Part shown: piece after piece, positions 1 to 7,929 of the stretch
How the letters are laid out: every line of letters starts with the position of its first letter
How positions within the stretch are numbered: position 1 is the first letter of the stretch
Notes under the pieces: model-generated
What the model saw: only the letters and a program-made list of their open reading frames with translations
The model's database searches: none
What the model was told of the DNA's origin: nothing
From: Streptomyces sp. SDr-06
Lineage (GTDB): Bacteria > Actinomycetota > Actinomycetes > Streptomycetales > Streptomycetaceae
Reading direction: 5' to 3'
NCBI RefSeq assembly: GCF_003324565.1
Contig: NZ_QOLA01000002.1
Span: 558,001 to 622,000, forward strand
DNA length: 64,000 bases
Made by a program: the position numbers and the translations under genes

Positions 1-608
1 ACAGCGCCGCCCGGGTGCTCTCGCTCGCGCAGCAGACCGCCGACCAGGCGATCGCGGAGGCCCGTTCCGAGGCCAACAAGATCGTCGGTGAGGCCCGGTC
101 CCGCGCCGAGGGTCTCGAGCGCGACGCCCGTGCCAAGGCCGACGCCCTGGAGCGGGACGCGCAGGAGAAGCACCGCGTCGCGATGGGCTCCCTGGAGTCC
201 GCCCGCGCCACGCTGGAGCGCAAGGTCGAGGACCTGCGCGGCTTCGAGCGCGAGTACCGCACGCGTCTGAAGTCCTACCTGGAGTCCCAGCTGCGTCAGC
301 TGGAGACCCAGGCCGACGACTCGCTCGCGCCGCCGCGCACCCCGGCGACCGCGTCGCTGCCGCCGGCTCCGCAGATGAGCGGGTCCATGGCGTCGGCCGG
401 TGCCGGTGCGATGGGGCACCCCATGGGGGGCCAGCAGTCCATGGGCGGTCAGCAGTCCATGCCCAGCGCGCCGTCCTACGGTGGCCAGCAGCAGATGTCG
501 CCGGCGATGACCCAGCCGATGGCGCCGGTACGGCCGCAGGGGCCGTCGCCGATGCAGCAGGCTCCTTCGCCGATGCGGGGCTTCCTGATCGACGAGGACG
601 ACAACTGA
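1..608 (+). CDS. divIVA: DivIVA/Wag31-family polar growth protein, 3' part
   Basis: The reading frame is open from the left edge (first full codon at position 3), so the N-terminus lies outside the window. The visible 201 residues begin with an Ala/Glu/Arg-rich coiled coil of about 100 residues (heptad-like AIAEARSEANKIVGEARS), followed by a Pro/Gln/Met/Gly-rich low-complexity tail with repeated MGGQQSM units, ending in FLIDEDDN. This architecture is that of the streptomycete DivIVA, a membrane-curvature-sensing scaffold that marks hyphal tips and directs apical wall growth. Synteny with the convergent ileS supports the call. The tail length varies between species. A generic coiled-coil protein is the only alternative. 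Confidence 0.85.
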   Translation, partial: SAARVLSLAQQTADQAIAEARSEANKIVGEARSRAEGLERDARAKADALERDAQEKHRVAMGSLESARATLERKVEDLRGFEREYRTRLKSYLESQLRQLETQADDSLAPPRTPATASLPPAPQMSGSMASAGAGAMGHPMGGQQSMGGQQSMPSAPSYGGQQQMSPAMTQPMAPVRPQGPSPMQQAPSPMRGFLIDEDDN

Positions 609-654
609 CGGGGTCTGCGCGCGTGATCCGCGCGTAGCCGTCGGCAGGCTGCGA

Positions 655-693
655 GGGCCGGGCCCCTGGTTTTTCCAGGGGCCCGGCCCTTTT
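655..693 (+). terminator. Rho-independent terminator after divIVA
   Basis: A perfect 15-bp stem (655-669 with 675-689) around a TTTTT loop, followed by TTTT, lies 47 bases after the divIVA stop. This is a strong intrinsic terminator for the plus strand. Confidence 0.92.
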
Positions 694-803
694 GCGCGCC
701 CTCGGTCCGGCGGGTCCGGTCCGCTGTGGCCGGTTGCCCCTGGCGGGGTGGGTCTTCTCCGGCTGCGCGGGCCCGGGGCCCGGTTTTTGCGTGCGGGCGC
801 GTG

Positions 804-834
804 CGTGGCTGGTCGCGCAGTTCCCCGCGCCCCT
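804..834 (+). repeat. Dispersed 31-bp intergenic element, copy 1
   Basis: Thirty-one bases starting CGTGGCTGG and ending CCGCGCCCCT are identical to the reverse complement of 41330-41360, some 40 kb away in the trpM-trpB gap. A shorter copy with one mismatch over 22 bases lies at 871-892. A GCGCAGTTCCCCGCGCCCC-type sequence is, to my recollection, common between Streptomyces genes. Confidence 0.8.
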
Positions 835-870
835 GGAAACCCGCCTTCGTCCGCGGATCGTGGTCGCTTC

Positions 871-892
871 TCGCGCAGTTCCCAGCGCCCCT
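871..892 (+). repeat. Dispersed element, degenerate copy
   Basis: TCGCGCAGTTCCC followed by AGCGCCCCT matches the core of the element at 804-834 except for one substitution. Its position 37 bases after the first copy suggests tandem insertion or duplication. Confidence 0.65.
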
Positions 893-968
893 GGCGGTGC
901 TGGTGCTGGCCGGCATGAGCAACCTCAGCCCGTCCGGCGGTTGGAGGCGGGCGCGGAGGGTATGGCTC

Positions 969-1000
969 GGCGGCCCACCCCCGTGTGGGGGTGGGCCGCC
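969..1000 (-). terminator. Terminator after ileS
   Basis: A perfect 14-bp stem (969-982 with 987-1000) and GTGT loop sit 12 bases past the ileS stop on the minus strand. There is no U-tract, which is usual for Streptomyces terminators. Confidence 0.8.
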
Positions 1001-1012
1001 GGGAGGGGGCTG

Positions 1013-4000
1013 CTACGCCTTGCGGAGGCGGAACGTGAGGGAGAGGCCCTCGTCGGTGAAGGGCTCGCCGTACCCCGAGGGCGCCTCGCCGGACGCGTAG
1101 TCCGTCGCCAGGACCTCGTCCGCGATCAGGTCCGCGTGGGCCGTCAGCGCCGAGGCGACCTCCGGATCCGTGGCGACCCAGCGCACCGCGATCCGGTCCG
1201 CCACGTCGAGGCCGCTGTTCTTGCGCGCCTCCTGGATCAGCCGGATCGCGTCCCGGGCCAGGCCCGCGAGCCGCAGCTCAGGGGTGATCTCCAGGTCGAG
1301 GGCGACCGTGGCGCCGGAGTCCGAGGCCACCGACCAGCCCTCGCGCGGGGTCTCGGTGATGATGACCTCGTCCGGGGCCAGCGAGACCTGCTCGCCGTTG
1401 ACCTCGACGGACGCCGTGCCCGTGTCGCGCAGCGAGGCGGACAGGGCCGCCGCGTCGGCCGCGGCCACGGCCTTCGCCACGTCCTGCACGCCCTTGCCGA
1501 ACCGCTTGCCGAGCGCGCGGAAGTTGGCCTTCGCCGTGGTGTCGACCAGCGAGCCACCCACCTCGGAGAGGGAGGCAAGGGACGTCACGTTCAGCTCTTC
1601 GGTGATCTGCGCGTGCAGCTCGGGGGAGAGCGTCTCGAAGCCCGTCACCGCGACCAGGGCCCGCGACAGCGGCTGGCGGGTCTTGACGCCCGACTCCGCG
1701 CGGGTGGCCCGGCCGAGCTCGACCAGGCGGCGTACCAGCGCCATCTGGGTGGAGAGGGCCGGGTCGATCGCCGCCCGGTCGGCCTTCGGCCACGAGGACA
1801 GGTGGACGGACTCCGGGGCGTCCGGGGTCACCGGCACCACCATGTCCAGCCAGACGCGCTCGGTGATGAACGGCGTCAGCGGGGCCATCAGGCGGGTGAC
1901 GGTCTCGACCACGTCGTGCAGCGTGCGCAGCGCCGCCTTGTCGCCCTGCCAGAAGCGGCGGCGCGAGCGGCGCACGTACCAGTTGGAGAGGTCGTCGACG
2001 AAGGAGGACAGGAGCTTGCCCGCCTTCTGGGTGTCGTAGGACTCCAGGGCCGCAGTGACGCCCTCGACCAGGGAGCCCAGCTCGCTCAGCAGCCAGCGGT
2101 CCAGGATCGTGCGGTCGGCCGGGGCCGGGTCCGCCGCGCTCGGCGCCCAGTTGGACGTGCGGGCGTACAGGGCCTGGAAGGCGACCGTGTTCCAGTAGGT
2201 CAGCAGGGTCTTGCGCACGACCTCCTGGATGGTGCCGTGGCCCACCCGGCGGGCCGCCCAGGGGGAGCCGCCGGCCGCCATGAACCAGCGCACCGCGTCG
2301 GCGCCGTGCTGGTCCATCAGCGGGATCGGGTCCAGGGTGTTGCCCAGGTGCTTGGACATCTTGCGGCCGTCCTCGGCGAGGATGTGGCCGAGGCACACCA
2401 CGTTCTCGTACGACGACTTGTCGAAGACCAGGGTGCCGACCGCCATCAGCGTGTAGAACCAGCCGCGGGTCTGGTCGATGGCCTCGGAGATGAACTGCGC
2501 CGGGTAGCGGGACTCGAACAGTTCCTTGTTCCGGTGCGGGTAGCCGTACTGCGCGAACGGCATCGAGCCCGAGTCGTACCAGGCGTCGATGACCTCCGGC
2601 ACGCGGACGGCTTCCAGGGAGCAGCCCTCGGCGGTGCAGGTGAACGTCACGTCGTCGATGTACGGGCGGTGCGGGTCGAGCGCGGACTGGTCCGTGCCGG
2701 TCAGCTCGGTCAGCTCGGCGCGGGACCCGACGCAGGTGAGGTGGACCTCCTCGCAGCGCCAGATGGGCAGCGGGGTGCCCCAGTAGCGGTTGCGGGACAG
2801 CGCCCAGTCGATGTTGTTCTTCAGCCAGTCGCCGAAGCGGCCCTCCTTGACCGACTCGGGGAACCAGTTGGTCTTCTCGTTCTCCCGCAGCAGCGCGTCC
2901 TTGACGGCCGTGGTGCGGATGTACCAGGACGGCTGCGCGTAGTAGAGCAGCGCCGTGTGGCAGCGCCAGCAGTGCGGGTAGCTGTGCTCGTACGGGACGT
3001 GGCGGAAGAGGAGGCCGCGCTCCTTGAGGTCCTCCGTGAGCCTCTCGTCGGCCTTCTTGAAGAAGACGCCGCCGACGAGCGGGACGTCCTCCTCGAAGGT
3101 GCCGTCGGGGCGGACCGGGTTCACGACCGGCAGTCCGTACGCCTTGCAGACCAGGAGGTCGTCGGCGCCGAACGCGGGGGACTGGTGGACCAGCCCCGTG
3201 CCGTCCTCGGTCGTGACGTACTCGGCGTTCACCACGTAGTGCGCCGGCTCCGGGAACTCGACCAGCTCGAAGGGGCGCTGGTAGGTCCAGCGCTCCATCT
3301 CGGCGCCGGTGAAGCTCTGGCCGGTCACCTCCCAGCCCTCGCCGAGCGCCTTCTCCAGGAGCGGCTCGGCCACGACGAGCTTCTCCTCGCCGTTCGTCGC
3401 GACGACGTAGGTCACCTCGGGGTGGGCCGCGACCGCCGTGTTGGACACCAGCGTCCACGGGGTCGTCGTCCACACCAGGAGGGCCGCCTCGCCCGCGAGC
3501 GGGCCGCCGGTGAGCGGGAAGCGGACGAAGACCGAGGGGTCCACGACCGTCTCGTAGCCCTGCGCCAGCTCGTGGTCGGACAGGCCGGTGCCGCAGCGCG
3601 GGCACCAAGGGGCGACGCGGTGGTCCTGGGTGAGCAGGCCCTTGTTGAAGATCTCCTTCAGGGACCACCACACGGACTCGACGTACTGCGGGTCCATGGT
3701 GCGATAGGCGTCGTCCAGGTCGACCCAGTAGCCCATCCGGGTCGTGAGGTCGGCGAAGGCGTCGGTGTGGCGGGTCACGGACTCGCGGCACTTGGCGTTG
3801 AACTCGGCGATGCCGTACGCCTCGATGTCCTTCTTGCCGTTGAAGCCGAGCTCCTTCTCGACCGCCAGCTCGACGGGCAGGCCGTGGCAGTCCCAGCCGG
3901 CCTTGCGGGCCACGTGATAGCCCTGCATCGTGCGGAAGCGGGGGAAGACGTCCTTGAAGACGCGGGCCTCGATGTGGTGGGCGCCCGGCATGCCGTTGGC

Positions 4001-4153
4001 GGTGGGCGGGCCCTCGTAGAAGACCCACTCGGGACGGCCCTCGGACTGTTCGAGGCTCTTGGCGAAGACCTTGGACTGCTCCCAGAAGTCGAGCACGGCG
4101 TGCTCGAGCGCGGGCAGGTCGACCTGGGCGGGCACCTGGCGGTACTGCGACAT
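1013..4153 (-). CDS. ileS: Isoleucyl-tRNA synthetase, eukaryal-like type
   Basis: Charges tRNA-Ile with isoleucine in the cytoplasm and edits misactivated valine. The product is 1046 aa. The class I signature near residues 46-64 reads PPTANGMPGAHHIEAR, a HIGH variant found in long eukaryal-like (type 2) enzymes, and the KMSKS loop is KMSKH near residue 597. Cys-pair segments (CPRCG, CWRCH) lie in the middle and an anticodon-binding C-terminus follows. The ATG at 4153 is chosen because GGAGG precedes it by 8 bases and MSQYRQV starts the conserved region; upstream in-frame codons fall inside the T-box leader. Type 2 IleS enzymes are often tolerant of mupirocin (family knowledge, not shown here). 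Confidence 0.96.
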   Translation of the reverse strand: MSQYRQVPAQVDLPALEHAVLDFWEQSKVFAKSLEQSEGRPEWVFYEGPPTANGMPGAHHIEARVFKDVFPRFRTMQGYHVARKAGWDCHGLPVELAVEKELGFNGKKDIEAYGIAEFNAKCRESVTRHTDAFADLTTRMGYWVDLDDAYRTMDPQYVESVWWSLKEIFNKGLLTQDHRVAPWCPRCGTGLSDHELAQGYETVVDPSVFVRFPLTGGPLAGEAALLVWTTTPWTLVSNTAVAAHPEVTYVVATNGEEKLVVAEPLLEKALGEGWEVTGQSFTGAEMERWTYQRPFELVEFPEPAHYVVNAEYVTTEDGTGLVHQSPAFGADDLLVCKAYGLPVVNPVRPDGTFEEDVPLVGGVFFKKADERLTEDLKERGLLFRHVPYEHSYPHCWRCHTALLYYAQPSWYIRTTAVKDALLRENEKTNWFPESVKEGRFGDWLKNNIDWALSRNRYWGTPLPIWRCEEVHLTCVGSRAELTELTGTDQSALDPHRPYIDDVTFTCTAEGCSLEAVRVPEVIDAWYDSGSMPFAQYGYPHRNKELFESRYPAQFISEAIDQTRGWFYTLMAVGTLVFDKSSYENVVCLGHILAEDGRKMSKHLGNTLDPIPLMDQHGADAVRWFMAAGGSPWAARRVGHGTIQEVVRKTLLTYWNTVAFQALYARTSNWAPSAADPAPADRTILDRWLLSELGSLVEGVTAALESYDTQKAGKLLSSFVDDLSNWYVRRSRRRFWQGDKAALRTLHDVVETVTRLMAPLTPFITERVWLDMVVPVTPDAPESVHLSSWPKADRAAIDPALSTQMALVRRLVELGRATRAESGVKTRQPLSRALVAVTGFETLSPELHAQITEELNVTSLASLSEVGGSLVDTTAKANFRALGKRFGKGVQDVAKAVAAADAAALSASLRDTGTASVEVNGEQVSLAPDEVIITETPREGWSVASDSGATVALDLEITPELRLAGLARDAIRLIQEARKNSGLDVADRIAVRWVATDPEVASALTAHADLIADEVLATDYASGEAPSGYGEPFTDEGLSLTFRLRKA

Positions 4154-4159
4154 CCGTTC

Positions 4160-4440
4160 ATCCTCCGGCGGATCGTCGTGCGGTTCCGTCGGAGGGACGA
4201 GAGCCTGCCCTCGTGGGGCGCTCCCGCGGTACCACCCTCCTTGGCGGTGTGCGGAACACCGCCCCCTCATTGGGGTCGCGAAGCCGGGTCTACTCGCCCT
4301 GCGGGCTTTCTTCCGGCGGCTCGGGGGTGATCTTCACCGCGCGCTCGCCTCCGGGCTCACACCGTCCCCGGATCGCTCTTGGCTGCGTACGCCGCTACTC
4401 GTCCCGTCCACGCCTCTCGCTGCGGCCAGTGTACGGGGCC
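4160..4440 (-). promoter_or_regulatory. Translational T-box leader of ileS
   Basis: The minus strand carries the T-box consensus AGGGTGGTACCGCG at 4238-4225, about 70 bases before the ileS start. CCTCCG (4195-4190) can pair with CGGAGG (4167-4162), which contains the ileS ribosome site, giving a sequestrator hairpin. No U-run terminator is present, so control is probably of translation, as known for actinobacterial ileS T-boxes. A candidate specifier codon ATC (Ile) lies at 4331-4329 in the context GAAGATCACC. Uncharged tRNA-Ile would free the ribosome site. The 5' limit is approximate. Confidence 0.88.
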
Positions 4441-4708
4441 CGGCGGAGGGCGGCCGACCGGTTTTCGGCGGACGGGGCCGGGGCCGCGTCCATGACCCGA
4501 ATGGGCATACCGCCTCCGGCGGAGTCCGGCTCCGCCCGTCCGGCGGATTACCGGGCCGGGAGCTGGGCACAACCGATGCAGGTTCGTCTTGCCGCCGGTC
4601 CGGGGCGGGGCGAACCGGCGGCGTGCCCCGTTGCCGCGGGCCTGGGGTCGATTTATCGTCCCAGCACGATTCGCGAGCAAGATCACAATATGTGAAGGGG
4701 CCGCGGCC

Positions 4709-5725
4709 ATGGTGGCGAAGAAGACCGCCGTAGAGACCACAACGGCGTCCAGGAAACCCAGTGCCACACGTGCTGCCGCAGGTGCCACCACGGGCTCGGC
4801 GGCCAAGGACACGAGTGGCGGGAAGAACACCGCCGCCCAGAAGAAGGCGGCCAAGAAGACCACGTCGGGCAAGACCGCTTCGAGCAAGACAGCCCAGGCC
4901 AAGACCGCTTCGAGCAGAACGACCGCGGCCGGGACCGCCTCCGGCGAGGCCGCCGCGGCAAAGAAGTCGACCGCCGGTAAAGCGACCGCAGGGAAGGCGA
5001 CCGCGGGCGGGTCGGCCGCGGCCAAGGAGGCGGCGCCCGCCAAGAAGGCCGCGGCGAAGAAGGCCACCGCCAAGAAGACCGCGGCCGCCAAGGCAACCGG
5101 GACGGCGCGGGCCGCGTCCGACAAGGCGACCGACAAGACGGCGCCGGCGAAGTCGGCCGGGGCGGGCGCCAAGAGGGCCGCGACCGCGGCTCAGGGGGCG
5201 GCTTCGGCCGCGGAACAGACGGGAGCCAACAAGGTGGTTGCGAAGAAGACTGCGGGAGGGGCAACGGCGGCCAGGACCGCCGCGGCGTCGGCGGTGCCGG
5301 CGGCCCGTGCGGTCGCCACGACCGCCCCGGGGGAGCTCCCGGTCCGGCCGGGCGAGGACCCGTGGACCCCGGAGGAGGTCTCCGAGGCCCGCAACGAGCT
5401 GTCCAGCGAGGTGCTGCGGCTGCGCAGCGAGATCGAGGCCTCCGAGGCGGCGCTGGCCGGGCTGATGCGCGACTCCGGGGACGGCGCGGGCGACGACGAC
5501 GCCGACACCGGCACCAAGAACATCACCCGCGAGCACGAGATGGCGCTGGCCGCCAACGCCCGCGAGACGCTCGAACAGACCGAGCACGCCCTGGAACGGC
5601 TCGACGCCGGGACGTACGGCTACTGCGAGGTCTGCGGGAATCCGATCGGCAAGGCCCGGATGCAGGCGTTCCCGCGCGCGACGCTCTGCGTGGAGGACAA
5701 GCAGAAGCAGGAACGGCGGGGCTGA
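4709..5725 (+). CDS. DksA/TraR-type zinc-finger protein with histone-like Lys/Ala-rich domain
   Basis: A 338-aa protein in two parts. Residues 1 to about 215 are a low-complexity Lys/Ala/Thr-rich stretch (AAKKA, TAKKTAAAK units) like histone H1 and HupS tails, expected to bind DNA non-specifically. Residues about 220-338 form a coiled-coil hairpin and a zinc finger of the TraR/DksA family (YGYCEVCGNPIGKARM, then LCVED). The last pair is CxxD rather than CxxC, so the fourth zinc ligand is changed. ATG 4709 has GAAGGGG 8 bases upstream; a longer in-frame extension lacks such a site. It is divergent from ileS. Role inferred: nucleoid- or RNA-polymerase-associated regulator. Confidence 0.85.
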   Translation: MVAKKTAVETTTASRKPSATRAAAGATTGSAAKDTSGGKNTAAQKKAAKKTTSGKTASSKTAQAKTASSRTTAAGTASGEAAAAKKSTAGKATAGKATAGGSAAAKEAAPAKKAAAKKATAKKTAAAKATGTARAASDKATDKTAPAKSAGAGAKRAATAAQGAASAAEQTGANKVVAKKTAGGATAARTAAASAVPAARAVATTAPGELPVRPGEDPWTPEEVSEARNELSSEVLRLRSEIEASEAALAGLMRDSGDGAGDDDADTGTKNITREHEMALAANARETLEQTEHALERLDAGTYGYCEVCGNPIGKARMQAFPRATLCVEDKQKQERRG

Positions 5726-5786
5726 CTCCGCACAGGTGTGCCGTACTCTCGTGCTCAGTCAGCACCTAGTCGGTTGAGGGACTCAC

Positions 5787-6353
5787 GTGGCAGAGGCGGA
5801 GCGCATCATCGGTACGCCGGATGTGGAAGGGGCCGACGAGCAGGCGGCCCCTGCCGAGCAGCCGAAGGGCAAGCGGAAGATCGCCGTGCTGTTCGCGGTG
5901 GCGGTCTTCGCCTTCCTTCTCGACCTCGGCAGCAAGATGCTCGTGGTGGCCAGGCTGGAGCACCACGAGCCGATCAAGGTCATCGGTGACCTGCTCGAAC
6001 TGAACGCGATCCGCAACGCGGGCGCCGCCTTCGGCATCGGCGAGGCGTTCACGGTGATCTTCACGATCATCGCGGCCACCGTGATCGTGGTGATCGCCCG
6101 GCTCGCGCGCAAGCTCTACAGCCTGCCGTGGGCGATCGCGCTCGGCCTGCTGCTCGGCGGCGCGCTCGGCAACCTCACCGACCGGATCTTCCGGTCGCCC
6201 GGGATCTTCGAGGGCGCGGTCGTCGACTTCATCGCCCCCAAGGGCTTCGCGGTCTTCAACCTCGCCGACTCGGCCATCGTGTGCGGCGGCATCCTGATCG
6301 TGATCCTGTCCTTCCGCGGCCTCGACCCGGACGGCACCGTCCACCAGGACTGA
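5787..6353 (+). CDS. lspA: Lipoprotein signal peptidase (signal peptidase II)
   Basis: Cleaves the signal peptide of prolipoproteins after Lgt has added diacylglycerol. Product 188 aa with a charged N-terminal extension of about 30 residues and four hydrophobic segments. Family motifs: [14 protein letters not shown], then the catalytic aspartates in GAVVDFI and [11 protein letters not shown] 5787 is preceded by GAGGG at a 6-base spacing. It lies 61 bases after the DksA-like gene and ahead of rluD, an arrangement common in actinomycetes. Its pathway partner lgt is at 44557 in this window. Confidence 0.96.
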   Translation: MAEAERIIGTPDVEGADEQAAPAEQPKGKRKIAVLFAVAVFAFLLDLGSKMLVVARLEHHEPIKVIGDLLELNAIRNAGAAFGIGEAFTVIFTIIAATVIVVIARLARKLYSLPWAIALGLLLGGALGNLTDRIFRSPGIFEGAVVDFIAPKGFAVFNLADSAIVCGGILIVILSFRGLDPDGTVHQD

Positions 6354-6418
6354 GCGCCCGGGTCCGCCCGTCGGACGCTGCGGCGGGGGATGTCGGTGGG
6401 GCAAGGCATACTCGACGG

Positions 6419-7360
6419 GTGAGCACGATTCCCGAGATCCGCACCCTGCCCGTTCCCGACGGCCTCGAAGGCGAGCGCGTCGACGCCGCCATCTCCCGCA
6501 TGTTCGGGTTTTCCCGTACCAAGGCGGCCGAGCTGGCCGCGGCGGGGAAGGTCCAGGTCGACGGCGCCGTGGTCGGCAAGTCCGAGCGGGTGCACGGCGG
6601 GGCCTGGCTCGAGGTCGAGATGCCGCAGGCGCCCGCGCCCGTGCAGATCGTCGCCGAGCCCGTCGAGGGCATGGAGATCGTCCACGACGACGACGACATT
6701 GTCGTGATCATGAAGCCGGTGGGCGTCGCCGCCCACCCGAGCCCGGGCTGGACCGGCACCACGGTCATCGGCGGCCTCGCCGCGGCCGGTTACCGCATCT
6801 CCACCTCCGGCGCCGCCGAGCGCCAGGGCATCGTGCACCGCCTCGACGTGGGCACCTCCGGCCTGATGGTCGTCGCCAAGTCCGAGCGGGCGTACACCTC
6901 GCTCAAGGCGCAGTTCCGCGAGCGCGTCGTCGACAAGCGCTACCACGCGCTGGTCCAGGGCCACCCGGACCCGATGAGCGGCACCATCGACGCCCCGATC
7001 GGCCGCCACCCCAACCACGACTACAAGTGGGCCGTGACCGCCGAGGGCAAGCCGTCGGTCACGCACTACGACCTGATCGAGGCCTTCCGCGCCGCCTCGC
7101 TGCTCGACATCAAGCTGGAGACGGGCCGCACCCACCAGATCCGTGTCCACATGTCGGCCCATCGCCACCCCTGCGTCGGCGACCTCACCTACGGCGCCGA
7201 CCCGACCATCGCCAAGCGCCTCAAGCTGACGCGCCAGTGGCTGCACGCGGTGCGCCTCGGCTTCGAGCACCCCTCGGACGGCCAGTGGGTCGAGTTCGCG
7301 AGCGAGTACCCGGCGGACCTGCAGAACGCGCTCGACACCATCCGGGCCGAGAGCGAGTGA
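6419..7360 (+). CDS. rluD: RluD-family 23S rRNA pseudouridine synthase
   Basis: Isomerises uridines to pseudouridine in large-subunit rRNA. Product 313 aa: an N-terminal S4 RNA-binding domain (residues about 15-75, [31 protein letters not shown]) and a RluA-type catalytic domain with [15 protein letters not shown], where the Asp is the nucleophile. GTG 6419 is chosen because conserved sequence starts there and no earlier start keeps a short leader. Its TGA overlaps the GTG of the following GNAT gene by 3 bases, so the two are translationally coupled. The exact target uridines are not deducible; the symbol is by family. Confidence 0.92.
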   Translation: MSTIPEIRTLPVPDGLEGERVDAAISRMFGFSRTKAAELAAAGKVQVDGAVVGKSERVHGGAWLEVEMPQAPAPVQIVAEPVEGMEIVHDDDDIVVIMKPVGVAAHPSPGWTGTTVIGGLAAAGYRISTSGAAERQGIVHRLDVGTSGLMVVAKSERAYTSLKAQFRERVVDKRYHALVQGHPDPMSGTIDAPIGRHPNHDYKWAVTAEGKPSVTHYDLIEAFRAASLLDIKLETGRTHQIRVHMSAHRHPCVGDLTYGADPTIAKRLKLTRQWLHAVRLGFEHPSDGQWVEFASEYPADLQNALDTIRAESE

Positions 7361-7818
7361 CGGCCTTCGAGGTCCGCGTCGCCGAGGACGCGGCCGACCG
7401 CGAGGCCTGCTTCGCCGTGCGCAGGCAGGTGTTCGTGGTCGAGCAGGAGGTCCCCGAGGAGCTGGAGTACGACGCGTACGACGCGGTCGCCCTGCACGTC
7501 CTCGCGCTCGGCCCCCAGGGACCGCTCGGCACCGGGCGGCTCCTGTACGGCCCGCGGGCGCTGGCCAGGACCGGCGGCGCGGACATCGGCTCGCTCGGCC
7601 GGCTCGCGGTGACCTCCGCCGCGCGCGGCCTGGGCGTCGGCGCGGCCCTGGTGCGCGCCATCGAGGACGCCGCCCGCGAGCGCGGCCTCACCGCGGTCGA
7701 CCTGCACGCGCAGACCCACGCGCTGGGCTTCTACGAGCGGCTCGGGTACGAGGCGTACGGCCCGGAGTTCCCGGACGCCGGCATTGCGCACCGGGCCATG
7801 CGGCGGGTCCTGGCCTAG
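7357..7818 (+). CDS. GNAT-family N-acetyltransferase
   Basis: A 153-aa acetyl-CoA-dependent acetyltransferase. The acetyl-CoA binding motif A reads [21 protein letters not shown] (near residues 84-105), followed by a C-terminal [13 protein letters not shown] motif B. Start GTG 7357 overlaps the rluD stop as GTGA. The ElaA-like N-terminus ([17 protein letters not shown]) supports the small single-domain GNAT class. The substrate is unknown. Confidence 0.9.
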   Translation: MTAFEVRVAEDAADREACFAVRRQVFVVEQEVPEELEYDAYDAVALHVLALGPQGPLGTGRLLYGPRALARTGGADIGSLGRLAVTSAARGLGVGAALVRAIEDAARERGLTAVDLHAQTHALGFYERLGYEAYGPEFPDAGIAHRAMRRVLA

Positions 7819-7929
7819 CGGTCCGCCCGCACCGTTTGCCCCCGATGGGCGGTTCGGCCGGGTTGCGTGGCACGCTGTAGGTCTTGATCGTCAAGGCCGT
7901 TCAGGCCCGCACCGCCCGGGAGGGCATCC

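Larger units (their letters stand above)
694..968. other. Intergenic region with two repeat copies, no gene seen
   Basis: About 275 bases between the divIVA terminator and the ileS terminator. I see no open frame with start, ribosome site and plausible composition. It contains one full (804-834) and one degenerate (871-892) copy of a GC-rich dispersed element described separately. Confidence 0.6.

Noticed and set aside
692..4330. A 1212-codon plus-strand frame opposite ileS
   Set aside because: Shadow of ileS; composition is Arg/Gly/Val-rich and has no domain.
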